A DNA stretch of 64,000 nt from Dickeya zeae NCPPB 2538 (GCF_000406165.1 NZ_CM001977.1:4161688-4225687); one strand, 5' to 3'. Counted from the stretch's first letter, positions 1 to 8,840 are shown. The notes: generated by a model from the letters alone, not told the origin. Translations and numbers: made by a program.

Positions 1-181
1 TCACCGCCATGATCGAATACGGCGAGCAGTTCTCCACCGTCAGCAACCAGGCGATACGGTGCACCAGTACGCGGGTTTTGCCACTGCCTGCGCCAGCCAG
101 TACCAGCATATTGCTGCGCGGCGCCGCCACGGCGTCACGCTGTTTATCATTCAGACTGTCGAGCAGGTCAGAAACGTCCAT
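1..181 (-). CDS. uvrD: DNA helicase II UvrD, N-terminal part (cut by window edge)
   Basis: The reverse strand from an ATG at 181 reads MDVSDLLDSLNDKQRDAVAA, the start of the superfamily 1 3'-5' helicase used in nucleotide excision repair, methyl-directed mismatch repair and removal of RecA filaments. The Walker A motif GAGSGKT follows at about residues 29-35. Only about 60 of roughly 720 residues lie in the window; the rest runs off the left edge. A LexA box just upstream supports SOS control. The neighbour yigB is upstream on the same strand, as in E. coli. Identity is secure because both sequence and context match; nothing can be said about the helicase core. Confidence 0.95.
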   Translation of the reverse strand, partial: MDVSDLLDSLNDKQRDAVAAPRSNMLVLAGAGSGKTRVLVHRIAWLLTVENCSPYSIMAV

Positions 182-237
182 AGGCGTCGGTTATCCGTCA
201 AAAGGGAACCCGGCCTCCGGATTGGAGACAAATTCCA

Positions 238-253
238 CTGATTATATATACAG
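238..253 (-). promoter_or_regulatory. LexA (SOS) box upstream of uvrD
   Basis: The 16 bases read CTG-N10-CAG with a TATATATA-like core, the consensus form of the LexA operator. The box lies 57 bases before the uvrD start, in the place of the known E. coli uvrD SOS box. Repression by LexA and induction after DNA damage are inferred from this match. Confidence 0.9.
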
Positions 254-267
254 TAAAAATAGCAGAA

Positions 268-984
268 TTATAGCAACGTGGTCAGCGATGCCAAACTGAA
301 AATTTCCACATGCGGCAACAGTCGGGAATCGTGAATCTGCATCAGGTTGCCGTCACGCAGGTTAATCCAGCAGGATTGCACGCCGCTGCGGATCGCTCCT
401 GCTACGTCGGTGGTCAGATCATCCCCCACATGTAGCAGGTTGTGCAACGGTAAATTCAGCCGCCCGGCGGCGAGCTGATACATATCATGAGACGGTTTGG
501 AGCGGCCATCTGGGCCGGCACGCAGAATAAACTGAAAATAGTCGCCAAGGCCGCAGGCATGGGGATCGGCATTGCCGTTAGTGATCGCCACCAGTGGCCA
601 ACGCTGCCCCAGCGCACGTAGTGTGTCGTGGGTTTCCTGCGGCACCGTGATGTCACTGCGCCAGCGGGCAAACTCCGCCATGACCGCATCCGCACCGGTT
701 TTGGCCTCGTTTGGCGACATGCCCACCCGGGTCATCGCCAGATGAACGGAACGCCAGCGCCAGTGGGTCACATCGTGATAAATCTCTGGCTCTTGCGCCA
801 GCAGTTCCTGGCGCAACTGCCGCAACCCTTCGCTGGTGAACACCTGTAACCCGGGGTGGTAGTTCTGCAAAAACCGCAACGACTCCTGTTCCGTACGCCG
901 GATAACGTCATGATTGTCGTACAGGGTATCGTCCAAATCGAATGTCATGGCATCAATCCGATCGAGCGGGCGATAAAAATACAT
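268..984 (-). CDS. yigB: HAD-family phosphatase YigB (5-amino-6-(5-phosphoribitylamino)uracil phosphatase)
   Basis: A 238-residue cytoplasmic haloacid-dehalogenase phosphatase, the same length as E. coli YigB, which dephosphorylates the riboflavin intermediate 5-amino-6-(5-phospho-D-ribitylamino)uracil. HAD motif I is FDLDDTLYDN (residues 15-24, nucleophile Asp16). Motif II is the VAITNG stretch near residue 132, and the GRSKP lysine and LHVGDDLTTDV acidic motif follow. Its start overlaps the xerC stop by one base (TGATG), so it is the last gene of the dapF-yigA-xerC-yigB unit and is probably translationally coupled. The riboflavin role is taken from the family; the sequence itself shows only a HAD phosphatase. 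Confidence 0.93.
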   Translation of the reverse strand: MYFYRPLDRIDAMTFDLDDTLYDNHDVIRRTEQESLRFLQNYHPGLQVFTSEGLRQLRQELLAQEPEIYHDVTHWRWRSVHLAMTRVGMSPNEAKTGADAVMAEFARWRSDITVPQETHDTLRALGQRWPLVAITNGNADPHACGLGDYFQFILRAGPDGRSKPSHDMYQLAAGRLNLPLHNLLHVGDDLTTDVAGAIRSGVQSCWINLRDGNLMQIHDSRLLPHVEIFSLASLTTLL

Positions 985-1892
985 CAGGATTTACCTCGTT
1001 TGGCGCGTGGGTGCGCGGCATCGTACACCGATGCCAGATGTTGAAAGTCCAGATGGGTATAGATCTGGGTGGTGGAGAGGTTAGCATGGCCCAACAATTC
1101 CTGCACAGCGCGCAGGTCACCGCTGGATTCCAGCATATGGGTAGCAAATGAATGCCGCAGTTTATGTGGATGAACATGGCTGTTCACCCCCTGTTTGACG
1201 CCCCATTCGGCAAAACGTTTCTGCACGTTGCGCATAGAAATACGCCTCCCCAGGCTGGAGACAAACACCGCGTCATCCTCTGGCGCATAAATCTCGCGGA
1301 TAGCCAGCCAGTGCGTCAACCAGGTTACCGCCGTCGCGCCGATAGGCAGCTTGCGCTCTTTGCTGCCTTTTCCCATCACCCATATTTCGCCGCTTTCCAG
1401 ATTGACGTGTCCGCAATCCAGCCCAACCAACTCAGCCAGACGCAGCCCGGCACCGTACATGACTTCCAACATGGCGCGGTCACGCACCGCCAGCGGATCA
1501 TTGAGATCGATATCCAGCAGGCGGTCCATTTCATCCACATCCATGTTTTTGGGCAGATGCCGCCCGCCTTTCGGTGCGGGCACACCGCGGGCAGGGTTGG
1601 CCTTGAGCTCGCCACGGCCTACCAGCCAGTCGAGAAAGCTGCGTAACGCAGACAAACGTTGCGCCAGACTGGCCGCATTCAGGCCATCACGTTTGCTGCG
1701 GGCAACTACGGCACGGACTCCCGCCGCATCCAGCGATGACCAGTCCGTCACGCCAAATGCCGACAGCATCTCGATAATCACCTGTAACTGATGGGCATAG
1801 CTGCGTTGTGTCAGCGGACTCAGTTGACGTTCAACCCGCAGATAACGCAAAAAGGCGTCTGCCGGGGCTGACAGGGGGGTATCGGGGTTCAT
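984..1892 (-). CDS. xerC: Tyrosine recombinase XerC
   Basis: A 302-residue site-specific tyrosine recombinase that acts with XerD at dif to resolve chromosome dimers at the septum. The N-terminal SAM-like DNA-binding domain covers about residues 10-95. All catalytic residues are visible: Arg151 (GAGLRLAEL), Lys175 (GKGSKERK), His243 and Arg246 (HPHKLRHSF), His269 (LGHANLSTT) and the nucleophile Tyr278. The start overlaps the end of yigA by four bases (ATGA), so it is translated within the dapF-yigA-xerC-yigB operon as in E. coli. This is the housekeeping enzyme, not a phage or integron integrase: it has no adjacent attachment site and sits in conserved order. Confidence 0.97.
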   Translation of the reverse strand: MNPDTPLSAPADAFLRYLRVERQLSPLTQRSYAHQLQVIIEMLSAFGVTDWSSLDAAGVRAVVARSKRDGLNAASLAQRLSALRSFLDWLVGRGELKANPARGVPAPKGGRHLPKNMDVDEMDRLLDIDLNDPLAVRDRAMLEVMYGAGLRLAELVGLDCGHVNLESGEIWVMGKGSKERKLPIGATAVTWLTHWLAIREIYAPEDDAVFVSSLGRRISMRNVQKRFAEWGVKQGVNSHVHPHKLRHSFATHMLESSGDLRAVQELLGHANLSTTQIYTHLDFQHLASVYDAAHPRAKRGKS

Positions 1893-2590
1893 AGGCGTTC
1901 AATCCATCGCTCCAGCAATACTGGCACGATCGTCGCCAGATGTTGCAGCAGCTCGGTGCCCATGCCGTCCTGATAATGGTGGCTGTCACGGCTGCTGAAA
2001 ATCAACAGCCCCAGGTCACCCTGTTTTCCCATCAGCGACAGTGCAACCGAGCCGACATGGCGCGCCTGCGGTAACAGGAGCAGCAGTTCGGGGCCGTTGA
2101 GGGTGCCAAGATAGTGATGCCGTTCGCCCAGTCGCTGGATGCGTAGCGGCTCAAACAGTGTCCGGTTAAGCGCCAGATGGGTAAAGTCGGAAGGCGCGCC
2201 GATGCGCCAACGGTCGGCAAACAGTCGGACGGCCGCCCCCACTAATCCCAGTTCGCGCGCCCAACGGTGCAGCCGGTCGAGCAGGTCCTGCAACGAATCG
2301 GCGGTCGAAAGCGCCATCTGCAACGCTAACAGCTGACTGAATAGTGCTTCGTTGCGGGTCGCCTGCTCCATTAGCAAGGCGATCTCCTCTTCCAAAAACT
2401 GGATGCGGTTACGCTGACGGGCCAGTTGCCACTCCACCAGCGAGACGCTGCCCCGCACCGGGTGTGGAACGCGCAGGCTCTCAACCTGGTGGGCGTGGCG
2501 AATGAAAAAGTCAGGGTGCTGGTGCAGATGCTGTAACACCAGTTCGTCAGTCAACGCCTGACGTTCAGCCTGCTCTTCCACATTTTTCAT
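1889..2590 (-). CDS. yigA: DUF484 family protein YigA
   Basis: A 233-residue protein of the DUF484 family, always found between dapF and xerC in Enterobacterales. The N-terminal part (about residues 10-90) is helical and charged, with a probable short coiled coil around the VEWQLARQRNRIQFLEEE segment. The remainder looks like a GAF-type sensory fold (about 95-230). No catalytic motif is visible and the function is unknown. It overlaps dapF by four bases upstream and xerC by four bases downstream, so it is tightly cotranscribed. The conserved link to cell-wall precursor synthesis and dimer resolution is suggestive only. Confidence 0.9.
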   Translation of the reverse strand: MKNVEEQAERQALTDELVLQHLHQHPDFFIRHAHQVESLRVPHPVRGSVSLVEWQLARQRNRIQFLEEEIALLMEQATRNEALFSQLLALQMALSTADSLQDLLDRLHRWARELGLVGAAVRLFADRWRIGAPSDFTHLALNRTLFEPLRIQRLGERHHYLGTLNGPELLLLLPQARHVGSVALSLMGKQGDLGLLIFSSRDSHHYQDGMGTELLQHLATIVPVLLERWIERL

Positions 2591-3411
2591 AGATGAATAA
2601 ATCCATCATAAACATGGGTTGCCGGGCCAGTCATAAACAACGGATGACCGGGGCCGTCCCAGTGAATGTCCAGTTCACCGCCAGGCAGTTGGACTTTGAC
2701 ATCCGCTGCCAGCAGCCCCTGTTGGATGCCGACCGCCACAGCGGCACAAGCACCGCTGCCACAGGCTTGCGTTTCACCCGCGCCGCGCTCGAACACACGC
2801 AACCGGATAAGATGGGGATTGACCACCTGCATAAAACCGACATTGGCACGCTCAGGAAAACGCTCATGGTTTTCCAGCAACGGGCCTTGTTCCTCCACTG
2901 GCGCGGTATCCACATTATCTACCTGAAGCACGCAATGCGGATTACCCATCGACACCACACCGCACAACACCGTGTGTTCCGCGGCACGCAAAATATAGGT
3001 TTTTTCCGGCTTGGTCGCCCGAAACGGCACCTGTTGCGGTTCAAAGTTGGGTTCGCCCATATTGACCCGCACCAGTTCATCTTCCGTCACCGACAGTACC
3101 ATGCGGCCGTTATGCGTACTGACGTTGATCTCACGTTTACTGGTCAACCCTTTCAGGCGGACAAAACGCGCAAAGCAGCGCGCGCCATTACCGCACTGCG
3201 CCACTTCACTGCCATCGGCGTTGAAGATGCGATAGTGAAAATCCAGCTCAGGATCGTAAGGCGGTTCGACGATCAACAGTTGATCGAACCCCACTCCGCA
3301 ATGCCGATCCGATAAGCGACGGATCAGATCCGGTGAAAAGTAGACATTCTGCGTCACGGCATCGACAACCATGAAATCATTGCCCAGACCGTGCATTTTG
3401 GAGAACTGCAT
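2587..3411 (-). CDS. dapF: Diaminopimelate epimerase
   Basis: Interconverts LL- and meso-diaminopimelate, the last shared step before lysine and the peptidoglycan cross-linking residue. From the ATG at 3411 the protein is 274 residues, the same length as E. coli DapF, and begins MQFSKMHGLGNDFMVVDA. The two catalytic cysteines lie in QCGNGARC (Cys73) and TQACGSGACAA (Cys217, E. coli numbering). An in-frame ATG 16 codons upstream (3459) exists, but the added residues are not family-like and the family always begins MQFSK, so the shorter start is chosen. It heads the dapF-yigA-xerC-yigB chain on this strand, after lptM. Confidence 0.97.
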   Translation of the reverse strand: MQFSKMHGLGNDFMVVDAVTQNVYFSPDLIRRLSDRHCGVGFDQLLIVEPPYDPELDFHYRIFNADGSEVAQCGNGARCFARFVRLKGLTSKREINVSTHNGRMVLSVTEDELVRVNMGEPNFEPQQVPFRATKPEKTYILRAAEHTVLCGVVSMGNPHCVLQVDNVDTAPVEEQGPLLENHERFPERANVGFMQVVNPHLIRLRVFERGAGETQACGSGACAAVAVGIQQGLLAADVKVQLPGGELDIHWDGPGHPLFMTGPATHVYDGFIHL

Positions 3412-3499
3412 TTCCTGACCCCGCTGCGTTAAACGGGCGCGGCAACCACACTGTCGCAACCCGTGAGATTATCCTCAATCACCCTGCCTATCTCGACGG

Positions 3500-3667
3500 C
3501 TATTGCTGCCGGGCGGATGATGCTTGCGGAGCCTGAGTATTTTGTTGCTGCGTTTTTTTAACCGGTGCTGGTTGCTCCGGCGGAAAATAAAGTGGGCCTT
3601 TTAAACCACAACCAGCCAGCGACAACACCAGCAATGCCAGTGCGCCCTGACGAAAAAAAGTTTTCAT
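3500..3667 (-). CDS. lptM: LPS translocon maturation lipoprotein LptM (YifL)
   Basis: A small outer-membrane lipoprotein, 55 residues from the ATG at 3667. A lipoprotein signal peptide ends in the lipobox LAGC, followed by the hallmark GLKGPLYFPP. In E. coli, LptM assists oxidative maturation of the LptD/E lipopolysaccharide translocon. An in-frame ATG six codons upstream (3685) is also possible, since neither start has a strong ribosome site. The C-terminal tail is rich in Gln, Pro and Ala and poorly conserved, as usual. It lies upstream of dapF on the same strand and divergent from cyaY, the standard enterobacterial arrangement. Confidence 0.9.
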   Translation of the reverse strand: MKTFFRQGALALLVLSLAGCGLKGPLYFPPEQPAPVKKTQQQNTQAPQASSARQQ

Positions 3668-3744
3668 TTCGTTAAAACCTGTCATTCGGAGACCTATGCT
3701 CTCTATAATCGCAGGTGGATCATGAAAATCAATAGGAATCGAAT

Positions 3745-4065
3745 ATGAACGATAGCGAGTTTCATCAATTGGCCGACGCGCTGATGCTGAAAGTAGAAGA
3801 AACGCTGGATCAGTTTGATGGCGATGCGGATATCGATTACGAAACCAATGGTGGCGTGATGACCCTGAGTTTTGAAAACGGCAGCAAGATTGTGATTAAC
3901 CGGCAAGAGCCGATGCATCAGGTCTGGCTGGCGACCAAAGGCGGCGGCTACCACTTCGATTATCAGAACAACCGTTGGATTTGCGACCGCAGTGGCAGCG
4001 ATTTCATGACGTTGCTGGCGCAGGCGTGCTCAGAACAGAGCGGCGAAACGATTGATTTCGACTAA
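3745..4065 (+). CDS. cyaY: Iron-sulfur cluster assembly regulator CyaY (bacterial frataxin)
   Basis: A 106-residue frataxin homologue, the usual length. It binds iron and slows IscS-driven Fe-S cluster assembly in the cytoplasm. The acidic first helix (MNDSEFHQLADALMLKVEET, then LDQFDGDADIDYE) forms the iron-binding ridge. The beta-sheet core carries the conserved NRQEPMHQVWLA and GGGYHFDY segments. It is divergent from lptM and convergent with cyaA, sharing a hairpin terminator with it. Identity is certain from near full-length similarity and context. Confidence 0.97.
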   Translation: MNDSEFHQLADALMLKVEETLDQFDGDADIDYETNGGVMTLSFENGSKIVINRQEPMHQVWLATKGGGYHFDYQNNRWICDRSGSDFMTLLAQACSEQSGETIDFD

Positions 4066-4090
4066 CTCCGGGCAGGTAGTCACCGACACT

Positions 4091-4119
4091 AAAATGGGGC
4101 GCAGTTGCGCCCCATTTTA
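4091..4119. terminator. Bidirectional terminator between cyaY and cyaA
   Basis: A perfect inverted repeat AAAATGGGGCGCA / TGCGCCCCATTTT with a very short loop lies between the two convergent genes. The A and T runs on its flanks let it act as a Rho-independent terminator in both directions. Confidence 0.85.
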
Positions 4120-4170
4120 TTCGCTCGGTCAGTTCACCCCGATGCCCTACGCGACACTGCCCACGTGGTA

Positions 4171-6729
4171 CTACAGCATCTGCAGGCGCTGGTTCAACAC
4201 CAGATTCTTCTTTTCCTCAGATGACGGCGTCACGCACAAATGCGACAAGGCGCTGCTACGGAACGGAATCACCTGTGTGCGGCCATCCAGCTGAACAATC
4301 TGGTAGAACTGCGGCAGGTTGAAATTGATGAAGCTGGAGCCGTAGGTAAAGCGATCATGCGATGAGGAGTAGAAGCGGCTGACGTCGCGCACCAACTCTT
4401 CTTTGCTGCCTTCACAGTGATGATAGACTTCCACCCGGTTCGACTCATCCAAAATATAGATATTGAAACCCTGATTATCAGACTGATCTTCAAAGAAGAA
4501 CTGGATAATACCTTCACTGGCGACACCATCCACCACCGGTGGCAGATGAATATGGTTGGTCTCAACCTGAACCGGCAACCCTTGTAGCTTGTTGTTGGAG
4601 ATCGCGCCGTAAAACTCCACCGCATTTTCCAGTTTCTGCGCCGACACGCTCAGGCGTTCGAAGAACAACCCCCAGGTTTCGCCCGCGACTTTGACCGCCT
4701 TGAAACGGCCCGGCTCCTGACGCGTGCTGGATAAGCGCAGTTCAATGCACTCTGACACCAGTTGCTGCACACGGGTACGGATAAGCCCGCGTAAATGCTG
4801 GCTATAGCAGAAGACTTCCAGCGACTCCGGCAGCGCGGCGTCCTGATGCATTTTGCCAAGAATGGTTTTCAGCGCTTCCAGCATCGCCTGCTCACCGCTG
4901 AAGTGCAGGGTTCGCACTTCATTCCAGGAATTGCGGTACAGCAAGTCAATGCTGCCGACCAGACATTGCTGCTGCTGACCGAAGCTAAAGACATCCAACT
5001 GGCGGAAATCGAAATGCACCACCTGATTGCGGAATGTCGCCGTCGGGTCATGTTCCAGGTTGACGATAATCGCCAGATGGCGAATTTCACACGGGCTATA
5101 CAGCGCTTTCGGCGTGGGTGCCGCTACCCGCAACGGGAAATGGCTGGACACATCCGAAACCAGTTCCTGCAACCGGGCGATGTCGCACAGTTCATGGCCT
5201 TTAATGTGCAGACGCGTAGACGATGTCAGCAGGCCGTTAAAGTACGCCCAGGCCACCAGCTTGTTGAGATAGCGGTTATATTCCAGCGGCCGATGGCTGA
5301 TGATGGCATCCATTGACGGTGCCTGATTGTACAGATACCAGCCAGAGCGATTGGCACGCCCGGCAGGCACATAAATAAAGGTCAGATTCGGTTCCGACAG
5401 GTCAGGCGAAATCTGCGGGTTCACCAGCGTCACTTTACCCGGCAAGGCTTCAAACGCCGCGTACAGTTTACGGGTCAGTACCCCGATATCCTGCGGACTG
5501 GCGCTGACACTCAGGTTGTTGCGGCGGGCGAAACGGATCAGGTTGCGATAGCTTTGCATCATGGCATCGAGCAATTCGTTGTGCGCTTCGCGCACCTGCC
5601 CAATTTTCCAGTTCGCCCGGTTGTCTAACATCACCAGCCGCTCATTGCTCCATCCCCATGCCTGCACCAGTTGTGTCAGGATCTGGCGACGCCAGGCGGT
5701 ACACGCGCGCTCACGGGAGAGCTTTTCGCACACTTTAAGATAGAAACAGCGACGCACCAGGTCCAACCGGGTCTGATCATCAATCGCCGTCAGATACTGG
5801 GTCACACGCTCCAGCATCATGCAATACGGATCCAGCCCGAAAGACACGATCTCACCGTTATGCAAACGCGATTTGATCTCGCTCGACAGCAAACGGGTAT
5901 TGGGATATTCCCAGGAGTAGGCTTCCAGCAGCAGCGTTTTCAGCACCGCCTTGTAAGGCGAATCAATGCTCTTATACAACTGCCACAAGCTGGCGCCAAA
6001 GTATTCTTCCGCCGACAGTGCGCTCAGGCCGCCGAGATCCAGCCATTCGTTGGGTGCCAACGCGCCACGGGCATACAAAGACAGCACATACTCGTCGTAG
6101 TGCTCCTCTTCTTCTACTGGCACCATGTTCCACAGGATGCGCTTGCCCGCCATGCGCACCGCCGTGCGATAAAACTCATCCAACAACAAAATATGTTGGG
6201 TAGAACCGCAGTCTTCGCCACCCAGGCTACCGCTCTCGTTGTGGCGGAAACGGTTTTCATCCATCAGGAAGAAACTGACATCCACCCCCTGACCTGCCGC
6301 CCATTTTTCCAACAACAGACATTTCTGCTGTAACCGCTGGCGCTCTTCGCTATCCAGCCAGGATTGGTGGCACACCCAAATATCGAGATCGGAACTGCAA
6401 CTCTGCCCGATGGACGAGGTGCTGCCCATCGAATAGACACCGGTTATCGGCAATTCGCCCTTGCGATCCGGCGCAGACAACTCACCCCAGCGTAACTCGA
6501 CGCTATCGAGGTAGTGTTGCTGTTTTTCATCGGGGAAAAAAAGACAAATGCCGTGCGGAACCTTGCCTTCCAGATAGCCAGGCATCAACGGATGATGATG
6601 ATGTAATAAAACTGGCAAAAGACTGTAAACCTGCTTAAAAGCCGGTTTCATTGCTTCCAGAGCACGATCCACACGCAATTGGTTGATCGCATCCAGTCTT
6701 TGCTTCAGTGTCTCGATGTAGAAGTACAA
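4171..6729 (-). CDS. cyaA: Class I adenylate cyclase
   Basis: Makes cAMP from ATP for CRP-dependent catabolite control. 852 residues, close to E. coli CyaA (848). The catalytic nucleotidyltransferase half is N-terminal: MGSTSSIGQSCSSDLDIWVC, near residues 101-120, contains the GS...SDLD metal-binding motif. The C-terminal half, from about 540, is the regulatory domain linked to the glucose PTS. The start is TTG at 6729 (reads LYFYIETLKQ, initiator Met); the same rare start is used in E. coli and is known to hold down translation. The last 20 or so residues diverge from E. coli. A CRP site upstream implies feedback by cAMP-CRP. Convergent with cyaY, divergent from hemC. Confidence 0.97.
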   Translation of the reverse strand: MYFYIETLKQRLDAINQLRVDRALEAMKPAFKQVYSLLPVLLHHHHPLMPGYLEGKVPHGICLFFPDEKQQHYLDSVELRWGELSAPDRKGELPITGVYSMGSTSSIGQSCSSDLDIWVCHQSWLDSEERQRLQQKCLLLEKWAAGQGVDVSFFLMDENRFRHNESGSLGGEDCGSTQHILLLDEFYRTAVRMAGKRILWNMVPVEEEEHYDEYVLSLYARGALAPNEWLDLGGLSALSAEEYFGASLWQLYKSIDSPYKAVLKTLLLEAYSWEYPNTRLLSSEIKSRLHNGEIVSFGLDPYCMMLERVTQYLTAIDDQTRLDLVRRCFYLKVCEKLSRERACTAWRRQILTQLVQAWGWSNERLVMLDNRANWKIGQVREAHNELLDAMMQSYRNLIRFARRNNLSVSASPQDIGVLTRKLYAAFEALPGKVTLVNPQISPDLSEPNLTFIYVPAGRANRSGWYLYNQAPSMDAIISHRPLEYNRYLNKLVAWAYFNGLLTSSTRLHIKGHELCDIARLQELVSDVSSHFPLRVAAPTPKALYSPCEIRHLAIIVNLEHDPTATFRNQVVHFDFRQLDVFSFGQQQQCLVGSIDLLYRNSWNEVRTLHFSGEQAMLEALKTILGKMHQDAALPESLEVFCYSQHLRGLIRTRVQQLVSECIELRLSSTRQEPGRFKAVKVAGETWGLFFERLSVSAQKLENAVEFYGAISNNKLQGLPVQVETNHIHLPPVVDGVASEGIIQFFFEDQSDNQGFNIYILDESNRVEVYHHCEGSKEELVRDVSRFYSSSHDRFTYGSSFINFNLPQFYQIVQLDGRTQVIPFRSSALSHLCVTPSSEEKKNLVLNQRLQML

Positions 6730-6827
6730 GACGTTTCGCCTGCTTATCCCAGTGCCTATAAAGAAGCCGTTGTTCTCCAGACTGCCCTGGATAGATATTG
6801 GAAGAATGGTGGGCAGAGTATTGCTGG

Positions 6828-6849
6828 AAACGTGATCAATTTAACACCT
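6828..6849 (-). promoter_or_regulatory. CRP-binding site in the cyaA promoter region
   Basis: The core CGTGA-N6-TAACA (6831-6846), read on the reverse strand as TGTTAAATTGATCACG, matches the CRP consensus TGTGA-N6-TCACA at most positions. It is nearly identical to my memory of the site overlapping the main E. coli cyaA promoter, about 100 bases before the gene. Negative feedback of cAMP-CRP on cyaA is inferred. The rest of the 328-base cyaA-hemC interval must hold the divergent hemC promoter; no unambiguous -35/-10 pair could be picked. Confidence 0.75.
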
Positions 6850-7057
6850 TGCTGAAAGGGCGTAAAGAAACTAAAGAAAGTCGGATTTGTTTATTGATGC
6901 TTCAGCATTGCACATATTATCGCCGCTTTTGCCGCTTGCGGCTATCTCCGACAAGGGTTTTCGATCTCCCCCCTCTCGTCATTGCGACGGCCGGGCAACT
7001 GACACCGGCTTGCCTTCAATGGTACGATGGAAAAAAAGGATCAATACGGTATTAAGC

Positions 7058-7996
7058 ATGGTAGACACTATTCTCAGGATCGCCACCCGACAGAGCCCGC
7101 TGGCACTATGGCAGGCCCACTTTGTGCAGCAACGGCTGGAAGCCTGTCATCCCGGTTTACGGGTAGAACTGGTTCCGATGGTCACCCGCGGCGATGTCCT
7201 GCTGGATACACCACTGGCCAAAGTGGGGGGCAAGGGATTATTCGTCAAGGAACTGGAACTGGCGTTGCTGGAAAACCGTGCCGATATCGCGGTGCATTCG
7301 ATGAAGGATGTCCCCATCGAGTTTCCCGAAGGGTTAGGGCTGGTGACTATTTGCGAGCGTGACGACCCACGCGACGCCTTTGTCTCCAACCACTATGCCA
7401 CGCTGGATGAACTGCCGGAAGGCGCCTGCGTCGGTACCTCCAGCCTGCGTCGTCAGTGCCAGTTACGCGCCCATCGCCCGGATCTGGTTGTCCGCGACCT
7501 GCGTGGCAACGTCGGCACCCGCTTGTCCAAACTGGATAACGGCGACTACGATGCGATCATTCTGGCCGTTGCGGGGCTTAAACGCCTTGGTCTGGAAAAC
7601 CGTATCCGTACCGCCCTCAGCCCGGAACAGTCGTTACCGGCGGTCGGTCAGGGTGCGGTAGGTGTGGAATGCAGACTGGACGACGCTCGTACCCGTGCGC
7701 TGCTGGCACCGCTTAACCACGATGATACCGCCACACGGGTGCTGGCCGAGCGTGCAATGAACACCCGGCTGGAAGGGGGATGTCAGGTGCCTATCGGCAG
7801 CTATGCCGAACTACAGGATGATACATTGTACCTGCGGGCACTGGTGGGCGCGCCAGACGGTAGTCGCATTATTTACGCTGAACGCCGTGGCTCGCGTCAG
7901 GATGCCGAAGCGCTGGGTATCGACCTGGCAGATGAGCTGCTCGAACGCGGCGCGCGCGACATTCTGCAATCAGTTTACGGAGGAGCCTCGTCATGA
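7058..7996 (+). CDS. hemC: Porphobilinogen deaminase (hydroxymethylbilane synthase)
   Basis: Joins four porphobilinogens into hydroxymethylbilane in tetrapyrrole synthesis. 312 residues from the ATG at 7058, beginning MVDTILRIATRQSPLALWQA, which aligns with the N-terminus of E. coli HemC. A much longer in-frame extension upstream (from 6887) lacks family similarity and is rejected. The dipyrromethane cofactor is held by the Cys of EGGCQVPIG (about Cys242), and active-site arginines lie in GTSSLRRQCQL and RGNVGTRLSKLD. It overlaps hemD by four bases (ATGA). First gene of hemCDXY, divergent from cyaA. Confidence 0.97.
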   Translation: MVDTILRIATRQSPLALWQAHFVQQRLEACHPGLRVELVPMVTRGDVLLDTPLAKVGGKGLFVKELELALLENRADIAVHSMKDVPIEFPEGLGLVTICERDDPRDAFVSNHYATLDELPEGACVGTSSLRRQCQLRAHRPDLVVRDLRGNVGTRLSKLDNGDYDAIILAVAGLKRLGLENRIRTALSPEQSLPAVGQGAVGVECRLDDARTRALLAPLNHDDTATRVLAERAMNTRLEGGCQVPIGSYAELQDDTLYLRALVGAPDGSRIIYAERRGSRQDAEALGIDLADELLERGARDILQSVYGGASS

Positions 7997-8733
7997 CGAT
8001 TCTGGTTACCCGTCCCTCTCCTGCGGGTGAGCAGCTGGTAGCCCGTTTAAGAATGGCTGGCTTGCAAGCCTACCATAGCCCGTTAATTGAATTTTCTCCG
8101 GGTAGCGAATTGCCGCAATTGCCCGCCATGCTACAGGCGTTACGCCCCGGCGATTTGGTTTTTGCCCTGTCGCAGCAAGTGGTGGAATACGCCGATCCGG
8201 CGCTCTCCCGTGCCGGAATGGGCTGGCCCGAGTCACTCACCTACTTCGCCGTAGGGCGCTCCACCGGACTGGCGCTGCATACCGTCAGCGGCTTAGCGGT
8301 GCACTACCCGCCAGAACGCGCGACCAGTGAGACCCTGTTGCAGTCCCCGGCGTTACAGCAGGTCACGGGCAAACAGGCATTGCTGCTGCGCGGCAATGGT
8401 GGCAGAGAATTATTGGGCGACACATTGCAGCAACGCGGGGCGCAAGTACGTTACTGCGAATGTTATCAACGTAACCCAGTGGTCTACGACGGCGCGGAAC
8501 AGTGCCAGCGCTGGCAACACCTGGGCATCGACACGCTGGTCATCACCAGTGGAGAAATGTTGCAGCAGTTCTATACCCTGGTACCTGATTATTATCGAAC
8601 GACCTGGCTGGTTGATTGTCGGGTCGTGGTGGTTAGCGAACGCCTGGCTGACGTGGCCCGTGAGTTGGGCTGGCGCGATATTCGGATCGCCGATAACGCG
8701 GATAACGATGCATTGATGCGCGCGCTACAGTGA
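7993..8733 (+). CDS. hemD: Uroporphyrinogen-III synthase
   Basis: Closes and inverts ring D of hydroxymethylbilane to give uroporphyrinogen III, the branch point to haem, sirohaem and cobalamin. 246 residues, as in E. coli. It starts MTILVTRPSPAGEQLVARL and has the weakly conserved two-domain fold of the family; the LVITSGEMLQQF segment (about residues 177-188) is the usual substrate-binding loop. It overlaps hemC by four bases, which suggests coupled translation. Its stop codon lies inside a short tandem duplication. Assignment rests on N-terminal similarity and operon position. Confidence 0.95.
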   Translation: MTILVTRPSPAGEQLVARLRMAGLQAYHSPLIEFSPGSELPQLPAMLQALRPGDLVFALSQQVVEYADPALSRAGMGWPESLTYFAVGRSTGLALHTVSGLAVHYPPERATSETLLQSPALQQVTGKQALLLRGNGGRELLGDTLQQRGAQVRYCECYQRNPVVYDGAEQCQRWQHLGIDTLVITSGEMLQQFYTLVPDYYRTTWLVDCRVVVVSERLADVARELGWRDIRIADNADNDALMRALQ

Positions 8734-8766
8734 TACCGAATAGCTGCAGTGATATCGAATAGACTG
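8728..8766. repeat. 19/20-bp tandem duplication across the hemD stop codon
   Basis: Two adjacent near-copies: 8728-8746 (CAGTGATACCGAATAGCTG) and 8747-8766 (CAGTGATATCGAATAGACTG). They differ by one substitution and one inserted base. The hemD stop TGA is in the first copy. Confidence 0.85.
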
Positions 8767-8840
8767 TTACGCTGCGGTCGTCACGCGGCGAAAGAATACC
8801 CCGGACACTTACCATTACCCTGATCATAGGATGTACTCAT

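Noticed and set aside
3412..3459. Longer dapF start at 3459
   Set aside because: The 16 added residues are Arg- and Cys-rich and absent from the family, which begins MQFSK.
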